In this document: positions 34,429 to 45,295 of the stretch, piece by piece | How positions within the stretch are numbered: the stretch's first letter is position 1 | Layout: every line of letters begins with the position of its first letter | Assembly (NCBI GenBank): GCA_030272155.1 | Contig: CP126196.1 | Coordinates: forward strand, 2,170,001 to 2,234,000 | Origin: Tetradesmus obliquus | Taxonomy: Eukaryota; Chlorophyta; Chlorophyceae; Sphaeropleales; Scenedesmaceae | DNA length: 64,000 bases | Direction of reading: 5' to 3' | The notes under the pieces: model-generated | What the model was told of the DNA's origin: nothing | The model's input: the letters and a program-made list of their open reading frames with translations, nothing else | Databases searched by the model: none | Translations under genes and position numbers: made by a program

Positions 34429-35924
34429 TGGGATGTACATGTTCAAGCGCGTTACTGCCAGCTGGTGACACCAAGTTGACCAGATTACGGCATAACGAGC
34501 TGCTGAATGAGCTTGTTTTATTACAGAATGTGCGGTCTCTGTCACAAGTGCTCTGCTGTCAGCGCTGTGCTAGCAGCAGCAGCACCACCACCAGCAGCAG
34601 CCGCTACGGCGGCAGCAGCAGCAGCAGCTGGTAGGAAAAGATGCACAACAGGACATTCATGCCGCATGTGGTTGTTCAGAGTACATGGCATTTGCTATTT
34701 CATTTTGCATCAAGCATAGGGCCCTGCCGTATCATGATGATGCCATCCATGCCATGATGGGCACTCCCCAATGCACACATGGGCTCATGTTGACAAAGTT
34801 CTCCATGCCAGCTCTGTTGTGGCCAGACTATGGCTCAAGCTGACCAAATTGCCTCTTGCATAATGTTCAACCCCCAGCTGTAAAGGTTCATTGTACAGTG
34901 GCAACGGCGGTGTTACTGTTCCACTGTTACGCTGATCAGTCATGACGTTACTGTGTCAACTCTTGTTGAAGGGATTTATAGGCCCAGGCAGCTCAAGTTG
35001 AGCCGGTTTACGTCTTATCGGCCATTGAAACGCCTCAACGTGTTTGGGTATTTGCAGGCAAGCTTCTATCCTAGCCCAGTAGGCTAAGGAGGCATTCAGC
35101 TCACACCCACTGGAAGCTGCATCATTGCAGCCGGTCGTCGCATCCTGTCGCTTTTCATAGACCCAAAGCGACATTTCGTACGTGTCTCGAGGCTGGCAGG
35201 CACCCTGGCCATCCACAGGAAGCGACTACTGTAGCACCAACTTGGCAAGGAGCTCAGTCCTGCTGCAAGCTGCGGTGAGCCGTGTACACCGAATAAAAGA
35301 TAGGATCGACCGTTAGATGTATATATCTGTCTTTTAAGCGCTTGCAGCGGGTGCATGGGTACAAGGGGTTCGGCAGTGCATGATAGTATACTATCATGTA
35401 CGTACATGTGAGCAGCAGTCGGGCCTGTCTTGACGTCTGAGCGTAGTGTCGTGCGAGATTTCAATGAACAAGCAGCCTCGCAAAGCAGCTGCCATCAGCA
35501 TCACCACCAATGGCAACGCAGCAGTGATGCAACAATGTGGCAAGAACAATAGTTGGGCTGTGCATGGGCTGGATCGTGGCAGTGCAGTACACTGCATGGC
35601 ATGCGTGTACATTGTGTTGCACTAGTGTAAGTACTACAGTAGTGAGCACACAACTGATTCACCACTGTTGCTTGGCACCGCCAAAACATGACACGCGCCC
35701 CATGCATGCCGAGCATGCTTGACAGCGATGGCCAACTGAACAGGAACCAGTACTCCTAGCGGCTACGTAGCCGCACTATGCTGGTCCGATTGCGACAGTG
35801 CCGTAGAGATGAAAGCGTACAACCGGTGGACGTGTAACGCCATATGGTTTGTACCCCATGTCCGTCTGCTCCGCTCGGCCCGGGCCCGGGTACACCGGTG
35901 CACCTGGGGCAGTGCGATACCGGT

Positions 35925-36006
35925 CGCAACGCAGTCGCCCCAAGAATTCGGTTTGATGGACACATCAGTGCTAACGTAGACAACGTTCATGGGGCGACTG
36001 CGTTGC
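35925..36006. repeat. Hairpin-forming inverted repeat
   Basis: GCAACGCAGTCGCCCC (35926-35941) and its exact reverse complement (35991-36006) flank a 49-base loop. Just upstream is the GC-rich palindromic stretch CCCGGGCCCGGG. Confidence 0.85.
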
Positions 36007-36370
36007 ATCCAGTATTGCAGGCTGCAATGCAGGGTCAATCAAAGTCTGGCCGAATTGGCCTACTCAGTACCAGTACTAACGCAGAGCAGAGTTGCACGCA
36101 GCGTGTTTTGCGTTTCGTACTGTGCATTCCAAACCCGTAATGTGCGTTCCAAATGCACAACGTTTATTTGAATTGCCAAGTACACGTATTTTCAACCCTG
36201 CTAGAGAGCCATGACGTGTGGAACGACCACAGTACGTGCACATCCACGTGCTGCAATAACGGTGAGTGACAATTGATGCGCATGCAACATGACAGTTTGT
36301 AATCATGCTGCAATGTGTGCAGGCCCTGTTCTTCAACAACTGACCGCTTGAGGTGGTCTTGCTGAGCAAC

Positions 36371-39300
36371 ATGCAGCCAGAGAAGGCGCGAGTGACGGTT
36401 GCATGGCTAATGTTGTTGCTGGTTGCTATAGAAAGCGGCTCTGGGGAGCAGCGCCTACCACAACATGAGATTGCCCCCGGTGAGAATATCACTGTGCTAT
36501 ACTCTTGCGCCGTGTAGCGCAGATGAGTGCTCAGAATCGGCTGCACCTGCATAGTTGGGTGTTATGCGGGTTCGCATGCCAACGACGGGGCTCGAGTAGT
36601 ACAATGGCAGCAGTACCCAATCATTTGTCAAGGGCAAGGCATATAACACCCACTGACGGGCCACACATGTATGTTGCTATCAAAAACATGACAAACTTGC
36701 TCACCACGACACTGATTGCAAAAAAGGCCCGGGGCCCTCATCTGCATGATCGCCGATTGCTAGCCTTGACGATCAACATGTCTTGCTACGTGGTGATGTG
36801 CACTTCAAACGGCTTGGCGAGCTAGGCACCTGCAGCAGGCCGCGCAGCAATGATAGTCGGCCTGCAACGCTCATGCATCATCTGCTATTGCAGGCCTCAA
36901 CGTGGAAACATCACGTGAAGCTGGGGCAACCCCCATGGTAGCACCATCTGCTAGCCAGACTCATGGGAGCGTAGCATTGCCTTCTTCAAGGAGGTTGTCT
37001 GCAGCCTTCACCGTTGGCGGCCAACTTTTTGTCGGCGGTGCCACCAACCTCTTTGATCCCCAAGTCCTATCGGGCCAATTAATCCCCAGTGCCTGCACAG
37101 GTGGCAGGCAATGCGGCAACACTAATGGCGCAAACGTGAGTTGCATAACTTGCCAACACAGTGTGTAGGTTGCAGTCGTGGGTGTAAGCAGACATGCGGT
37201 GCATGTTGTCTCTGCAAGCCTACGCATTTGGTCTACGCTTAATAGGTGCGTGATTCCAAAAGCAGGATGATGCAACCTCCGTTGCAACTATGTTATGCCC
37301 TTTGCAATTACGAGGTACTGTTGGAATCGGGCATAGGGCTTGTGGTGACTCAACCGAACCATACCACGTTTGGCCGTGCATCATAGTACCATTCCACACC
37401 AAAACATCTACTGATCTGTTTCTGACTTGACGACTGCTTGGTTTTTTGCCCTGCCATCTGCTGACAACAGGGTGTAATCGTCGCAGACAACTTGGTGGAA
37501 TTTGGCTATACGGATGGCGCAATTGGGTTTGAGCTGGACATCAGCGAAGAGTGAGAGTCATATGATGAACCAGGCATGCATGAAAGCATGACGCATGACG
37601 CGGATGATTTAGCGACTGACAGCCAAAGTGTCATACACATGGCCGCTCAATATGAACATGCCATTTGTGACAGCTACGTACGCATCATAGTAGGCTACGT
37701 ACGCATAATCTATACAGACATCGTACACCATAATTTGCTGGTACGTTGCCGAGTCCTTGTCCTGATCAGATCGGTGAGGACGGGTGCCAGTGACAGTAGC
37801 TACTGTGCTGACCGATGATATGGTGGGCAAGCGCTGAAAACTGGAACGGGTTTCGACCCGATAGGAAGGCGCGTATGGGGTACACCGTAGGTTGCGTATT
37901 TTTGCAAATACGCAAGCATGCTAATGGTAGGAGGCGTGGAGACGCATGGGATATCTTTATTGCCACACACGCCCCCTTCCTCAACGTACGCAGGTGGCAA
38001 GTGTGAACACACCACGTGTAGCTCATTCATTTGATTAGCCACTATAGCCACTATGGTAGCCACTATGGTAGCTACCATGTAGCACCGGTACCCTACCCGC
38101 CTCCACGCCTCTAGGGGTGCTGCACCATAACCTAACGATAACCAAACGTCAGGATAACGGCGTTATGCTAGCGTTAGAGAAACATGTTACTACTGAACAT
38201 CAAACGCGGCGCCTAGCCTGCCGCAAGCACATACAAATGCTTTACCTGTATGTATATTAGCATATAAGACTCTTTGGCACGGCAGCTAACCACCACACAC
38301 CTCAGCATGACCGTGCCAAGATGCCACTTCAGCACTGAATAGCTGTTGGCAGCTGTAGTGGGTGATCACTGATGTAACCTTGTATTGCATTATGCAATGC
38401 AATTCCTGTGCACATGAGCAGACAAATACACTAAACATGTATACAAATGTTGTAAGGGCGACTGAGAACTATTCTGTGATATAATAATAATAATAATAGT
38501 GGCCCTTGCAGGTTTTATGCTGATAGCATCAATGCCAGCTAACGTCTAACTAACGAACGATAAGTAATTTTGTTAAAAATAATGTTAGAATATTGTTATC
38601 TGCAGGCTGGCCTCAGGTTAGAGGCACTCCTACACGCCTCCTACCATTGTTAGTGGCTGAGGCCCCGTTGGCCCATTAACTTACGCATTGGGCTCCCCAA
38701 CGTCCTTGATCGTAGTTTCCATTCCCATTCCTATTCCCTCGCTCAGCTTAAGGGGTTATTATTTGTAATAGGGGTTATTATTTGTAATGAGCCTCTCGTT
38801 GGCTCCTGACTGGGGTTCCCACTCCTCGTTGAGTGGAGCATGTAATGTAATGTAATGTAATAACACACAACATCGCTCATTCATTGATTCATTCATTCAT
38901 TCATACACCGTGCTTTAACATCATGGTAGCAACACGCGTGCATTGCATAATGCCATGTTCAGTGTGCTGCCGTGCACGGTAGTGAACACGTGTTCACGTG
39001 TCAAATGCAGATTGCACCTTGCTTATCCTAAGCTCGGCTCGGAGCCCACGGGCTCTACCGGCAGGATGGCTGATTTGCAAGGCCTATATCCCAGTGTGCT
39101 AGGCTGCTAGGTCCCACCACCTAGAAGTGACACTTCGAGACACATGCTGGCCTAGCCAGGCCTAGCCAGCAGGCACCTAGCCAGCCACCTAGCCAGCCCC
39201 CTGGCTGCCCACCTTGTGCCAGCCTAGCCGTGGGGCCATCCTGCCGGCTGAGCTGCAGATGCACATAACTGTATACATGTACATGAAGATGTACACCGCC

Positions 39301-42300
39301 AAACAGCCTAGCAACTTGCTACACAACTGAATTGTCACCATGCCTGAGACATTACTATGATATGCATCGGGGTTGAAGCTTCACTTTGCGCAACACATGT
39401 CCACAACAATCAGTCCAAGGATTATGATAAATCTTGTAGCCCATGTGATGATCAAAGATCATCTGTGTGTGGCACTATGATCACAGATCATGATACCTTG
39501 TAGCCCATCACCATCATCTGCCCTTCCCTACTGTCCCTCTACTCTGGAATAAGGACAATCATGGTACCATGTCTAGTAGTCATGTGATGATCACCGATCA
39601 CAATGATCACAGATCACAGATCACATTGTGACATTGAAACAGATCACAATGATCACAGATAACATATTATCCTGTCTTTGTACTATCGATGTTGTGCTGA
39701 TCCCTTGCAGTGGCATCGTGACGATCTCTCTCACAATCCTGCCAGCTGCCCTACAAGTCAGTAATCCATACATAGTGAACTTTTGGCAGATCACACTGAC
39801 TACCGTGGGCCTGAGTGCAACCCTAAGTAACCCCACAGATGTCTCCAACACGTTCCCACTTGGCCAGAATATTCTAAATGTGGCTGCGGGCAGCAGCTAC
39901 ATCGCCTTCACTTCACCAACGCCAACCAATTGGCCAAGCGCCGGCACCTTCAAGGCCTCTTTCAAGATGGTGAGAGGCGCCCGTAATTTGCCGCTAGAAA
40001 AGTGCTTGGAGGTGCACCACTCAGTGCCATCTTAGCAGCTTGCCACAACACCCGATGCCTTTGACCCTTCCACCCGGGCATGTACAACAGAGTATCGCGT
40101 GACATTGCAGCGCCCACTGTGGGCTAGGTTAGCACGGGCCATGGTGCGCAGGTCAAGCTACCAAGGCTGTGTACATCAGTTTCTTCAAGAGCTAGTGGCC
40201 TGGCCTAGGCGGCCCGAACTTGAAGCACGGTATACACCGAGATGCGCACAGAATTTTGTGTGCTGTGCTGTGCTGTGCTGCAACTGCCTGATGCCATGTG
40301 CAGGTGTTGTGTGAGTCGGGGCCCGTGAGAAGCTAGTCAGTAGTCGGCGCTGGAATTGAGGGGGTATTTTGTGCTAGTGCCACGTACTGCTAGCGCCACG
40401 TACTGCCAGGCCTAGGGTCTGGCAGTCACTGACTAACCCATGCATTGTGGAAGGCACCATGCTATGCTGGTTGTATGTGATGAGGGTGGGACAATGCTGC
40501 AAGAATTCAAACACATGGTCATCATGATGCCAGCATATACTAGTTTGTCACAGACCTGCGGCAAACGCTGATGTATGCCAACACACCATTTGGTGCGGCA
40601 TGTAGGTGTTGAGTGGATGGAACAAGCATGCTGCCTTGTATGCATTATGCTGCACTAGCGAATGGTACCGCACTGACTGTGCAGTGACTCACAATGTGTG
40701 GGAGTCATGACTATATCACATCACATCACATCATATCAAGACGATTCAAGCAATTTGCTTGTCATCAGCTTTGGCAAAGTAGATCTGCTTTGCAATGTAG
40801 ACCACTTGAATGTATAAATAAATGCACAATGAGCAGTCATTTACCGTGGCATCAAACCATGATATTGCTGAAGACTTGGTTTTCTGCTTTAACCACTGTT
40901 GTCTTTTATCTATGTTCATGGCACCCTCCACGTTGATCACCGATGCAATGTCGGCATAGCTGACCGCTAATGCGTTTCATGTTGTTGCAGCGAGATTCCC
41001 GTGCACATCACTGCCGGCTGTTTCTGGAGCCGACCCCCGCAGTTGCTCCACGCCTGTGGTAGTGGGAGCAAGCTGTGACCTGGATTGCCTGCCAGGGTTT
41101 GCCCCACAGGGCAACCCACGTGCTGCTTGCAACATTCCTCAACAGTTTTTTGGCCCAGCAGAATGGGCAGTCGGAGGATCGTGCATTGCGCGATGTGAGC
41201 AGCCTCTTCACACAAGGACTGCATAATCGTTTTGCAGTGACGGCATTGTTTGGTGAAGTTCAACACACTACATCGTGTTTCAACAGCAGGGCACACCAGA
41301 CGTATTCGAGGGAGAGGCATGGCGCTGTAGCTGCCAAGCACAACAGCATTGTGAACAACCTGAACACCCTGCTCATCCGCAGCTCTCTAGCGTATAACAT
41401 GAAGCACATCTTCACTTGCAGGCTGCTTTACATTTGAATATCATGGTCAATTCAGACTGTCATACTGACTCTGTCTACGCGCACATGTTGTCAGCATCGT
41501 GCTCTGCGCAACAGTAGTATATGCAACGCAGAGTACAGATTGATTGTTCTGCCTAGAGAGCAGTTTTGCACTCAAGGCGCAAATTGAGTATGCAGAACAT
41601 TGGCCCGAGGCGTGCCAAGCGTTACAACAATGACCCCACAGCCAATGACAGCCTGGCAGTCTCTCATTCTGCAACTGTATGCTGTTGCAGGGTGCACAAC
41701 GCTACCGTTTCCTGGAGCCGACCACTCCACCTGCCCCCTGCCCTTGGCATGGGGAGCAACCTGTGACCTGGCGTGCCTGCCAGGGTTCGCCCCACAGGGC
41801 AACCCACGCGCTGCTTGCAACAATCCTTCTGGACTGTCTGCAGCTGTTACCGTCAGCGGGGCATGTCTTGCGCAGTGTGAGTTGTGCAAGAGACGCTATG
41901 TCACAGGCTGTGCAGTATGCGGCGGCTGCCATCGCATTTTCAATGTTTGATGCCAGCCTATCATGCAGATGCTGTGATTTGTACAGAGGTACCAGCTAGC
42001 CAGGGAACGCCTGCAAGTGCAGCTCTCACCTGAGGTGCGTTCATGCTCACTTTGGCAAGTATGCAATGCACCAGTCAGTGCAATGCACTGATGCAGAGAC
42101 TGTGCCACAGTGTGAGCCTGATGCTTGTGCAGATACAATGCGTAGTAATACAGTATATGTGTGACAGAGCATCAACACGGATCTCGTCATCTCACACACA
42201 CTGCTGTGCGTGCTTGCTGATGTAGCTTGCACTGGTAACCCACGCGCTGTTAACAATGGGCAGTGGGACTGCGCTATCACCGGCATTGGCCAAGTCTGCA

Positions 42301-44545
42301 CGGCCAAGTGCAATCGTGGCTTTGACTATGGAGCAGCACCTTCCGCCGTATGCACCGCCATCCCTTGGTCAGCTGCCAACAACACAGTCACTGCATGGTC
42401 GCCAGTCAACGGCACCTGCCAGCCTTGGCCGGTCATCCCAAACTCGGACATCGTGTATCAGACAGCAAGCTTGCAACTGGGCCTGGTCTTCTCCGGCAGC
42501 TGCACCAAGCAAGCAGCGGATGCTCTCGGGAATGGCTTGGTGAATGACCTGCAGCAGCTGCTGGGCAGTGCTGTAACAGCCACCACTGTTGCTGTTGTCA
42601 AGGGTGTCTGTAGCAGCAGCCATGCACGCGTGGTAAGCAAGCAATCATCATTGTTTGAACATGCAACATTACCTTGGCCTTTGCTATCTGCAGTGAACGC
42701 GGCTTTACACAAGTGTGGTTTCATTATCCGCAACTTGCCGAGCTGAGCTCAACATACATCAGGAGTAAGATGTTTGAAAGCTACGATTGTTGGTGCAGAA
42801 GTCATTTATTTGCCGATATCCCGAGCGTACAAGCCGTGTCTCCATGTTTTCAAGGCTTTCTTGTGTTCTGATATTGTGCTGCTGTTGCTGCAGGCAGAAC
42901 CTGGTACAGTGGCCAAGCGAGGTGCAGCCACGCAGCAACTGGGCAGTATCCAGCAGTTCACTCTGCAGTTGGGGCAATCTTTGTCAAAGCAGGCATTCTA
43001 CAGCAGCGGAGAGAGCTTGCAGTCATATGCATCTCAAGTGTTGCAGCAGCTCCGTGAGGCCATTGGCACTAAAGGCGTGAACGCCAGCCTCCCCATCACA
43101 GCCAACAACTTTGTCCCCGCCACCGCCCAGATATTGTTTGGCGCAGGTGAGCCTGTCAGAATGAGGGCCTCACAAGGTTATCTAAACTGTGCAACAACAT
43201 ACTCGCTGTCAACAACACCCGCAGCGCCACCTAGTACGCACTGGCAGCGAGTAGGTCTGCTAGCCTTCAGGGCAGTTCCTGGGACCAAGACCTGCATCAT
43301 TGTTCATGGACATGATGTGACGATGGTAGTTTCATTTAAGCATTCAATCAAGTTGTGCCTGTGGCTTGTGAGGCTCTATGCTAGCAGGTCTCTCCTTCTT
43401 GCATAGTCATTGACTGGCTGGCAGCATGGTTGTCCATTTGCCACTGTGCTAGCTTGCAAGGAAACTGGCAGCGCGCTGCCCTGCTTGCATGTTCATCAAC
43501 GAAGTGTTGCTGCATTGCCACCCACACCCTATCCAGCCTCAACTTACCCAGGAGCTGCAGACCCGCTTGAGTAGTCACTCACTCGCTCTGTCACTGCTCC
43601 ATCTCCAGCAAACCGGCGCACCTGTGCCACCACCTGCTGCTGCCGCTGTGCAGGCTTCCAACTTGCAGATGTCAACATAAGCACCCAGGATGCGTCACCT
43701 TGCTCAGCACGCCAAATGCAGTGGGTGTCACCTCCAGCACTTGGCCCTTGCTATGTCTGCGACCCTGGCACTCAAAACCCTGCCCCAGGAGCGACCTGCA
43801 AAAGGTGCAGCATTGCTTTCTCAGAGGCCGACAAGGAACGCAGAGGCTGTGAATGTGCTGCTGGCTGGAGCCCGTCGTTTCAGCTACGACTGGCAAGCTG
43901 CAGCAATTCGTGCAAGATGGCCTCAGCTGCAGCTCCATTCCACGGAGTGTGGTGAACATTGTGGGCAACGGCTGTGCCTGCAGCACTGGATTCACAGCAT
44001 AGTACGACAACACAGGCAAGCTAGTGGCTTGCAAGGTTCAGGAAGATGCTCCAAGCATTCAAGCAACTGTGCCATCTGGCATGCGCACCAACATCACACT
44101 GCCCAGCAGCAGTGCTCCCATCCTCTCTGCGGCCAACTGCAATGATGGAGGCCGTGCAGTTGTGGTGAAGGACAGCGATGGCAAAGATGTGATCTCATAC
44201 ATATCGAGGTGAGTGGGCCTGCGTGTGCAGTGGACTGCAGTGGCAACAGTACATAGGATGTTCATTGGAGTGATTTGCACTGCTATCATTTGTGCGTGCA
44301 GTACATAGACGCCGTTTGCGCATGGTGCGCAAAACACCCAACAAGTGTTGCGCTTGGCAAGCATTGTCTGCGGTACAATCAACAACGCAAACCAGAGCAC
44401 TAGCGCTAAGCGCTTCTCGCGGAACACTGAAGCGGGGCGGAAACAATGCAACATATGCATTTTTAATATCAGCAAACTCACATCTGCATTCAATGATTGT
44501 GCATGTCACTGGTATGACGATGGATTGACCAGGTTCTGAGCAGCA

Positions 44546-44577
<32 letters not shown>

Positions 44578-44596
44578 TTGTTGCTGCTACTCATGC

Positions 44597-44630
<34 letters not shown>

Positions 44631-44641
44631 ACTGCTGCTAC

Positions 44642-44695
<54 letters not shown>

Positions 44696-45295
44696 CACTG
44701 CCTCCTGCACAGGGTTGGTTTTGTGGGGAACGAGACCTGCTTGGCCGCCACTGCCCAGGGCAGCAAGGCTGTCACCATAACAGTTACACCCGGCTCATGT
44801 GATGACAACGTTTGTGGGCTGCAGCGCAAAAGTGGCAGCTGCTCAGGTGGCAGGTGCACGTGCGTAGGCGGCTCTCAGATGGCTTCCCTTTTTGCACGCA
44901 GCCCCAACAACGCAACACGCCCTCTGGTGCCAGTTGTGCCTGCTTGCCGCTACCCCTTCTTCACACCTACTGGAGCCTTCTTCCTGACTGATATTACAGC
45001 AAGGCCAGGGGTACTTCTGGACGTCACATTCACGCTTGCGCAGCCGGGCGTGGCATCTCAGTGTGCTGACGCTGCTATGCTGCCCATAGTCACCATGTTC
45101 AACTCGGCATGCGGGAAGCGCGCAAGTGCACTTCCCGCTGCTGCGCCACAACAGTTCGATATGAGGACTGCCCAGTGCAAGGACGGCGAGTACTCTGCTC
45201 AGGTTGAGGTGCCCAACATCAGCGGCGCATGCCTGAGGCTGGTGATCAGGCTTGCTGATGGCAGTGTTCGGAGGGTTGCTGTCAAGGTCGACTGA
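36371..45295 (+). CDS. Secreted modular protein with Sushi-like modules; possibly disrupted
   Basis: Firm exons: 36371-36479, 36894-37135, 37471-37550, 39711-39969, 40991-41194, 41691-41876, 42226-42632, 42894-43146 and 44713-45295. Less sure: one near 40039-40091, one near 43506-43677 and 43716-44208. Exon 1 encodes a signal peptide (VTVAWLMLLLVAIESGSG). Exons 2-4 form an unrecognised, probably beta-rich domain. Exons at 40991 and 41691 and the first part of 42226 encode Cys-rich modules that look Sushi/CCP-like (GASCDLDCLPGFAPQGNPRA, ATCDLACLPGFAPQGNPRAA). The first two are phase 1-1, the classic shuffled-module phase. A later region has CxCxxG modules (CECAAGW, CACSTGF). The last exon has a Cys-rich segment (GSCDDNVCGLQRKSGSC) and a beta-rich end. 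A frame change near 43885 and an in-frame TAG at 44000-44002 break the 43.7-44.2 kb exon. An extracellular or cell-wall role is inferred from the signal peptide and modules. Confidence 0.6.
38789..38862 (+). mobile_element. Second copy of the LINE-like 3' end
   Basis: Identical over about 71 bases to 29591-29661, again ending in (TAATG)n. It lies in the 2.16 kb intron after exon 3 of the modular protein gene, next to (CATT)n and AT-rich DNA. Confidence 0.6.
39031..39256. repeat. Inverted-repeat element with internal CCTAGCCAGC repeats
   Basis: CCGGCAGGATGGC (39058-39070) pairs with GCCATCCTGCCGG (39235-39247), with further pairing of AGCTC-type ends. Between the arms lie several CCTAGCCAGC units (about 39152-39200). 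It may be a small non-autonomous element. Confidence 0.6.
39420..39660. repeat. Clustered GATCACAGATCA repeats
   Basis: GATCACAGATCA and variants recur at least six times, together with a repeated CTTGTAGCCCAT motif, just before the exon at 39711. Confidence 0.8.
44545..44694 (+). repeat. CTG/TTG tract before the last exon of the modular gene
   Basis: About 150 bases of CTG with TTG and CTA variants end 18 bases before exon 44713-45295. It reads as poly-Leu only because the triplet has no stops; it is treated as intronic. Confidence 0.85.

Larger units (their letters stand above)
34139..36370. other. Intergenic, no supported gene
   Basis: About 2.2 kb. A TGTAA at 34424-34428 is the likely poly(A) signal of the RING gene. 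A perfect inverted repeat lies at 35925-36006. No coding sequence is supported. Confidence 0.45.

Noticed and set aside
44545..44802. Poly-Leu open frame as a membrane protein
   Set aside because: It is a CTG/TTG repeat read in one of its stop-free frames, directly before a well-supported exon.
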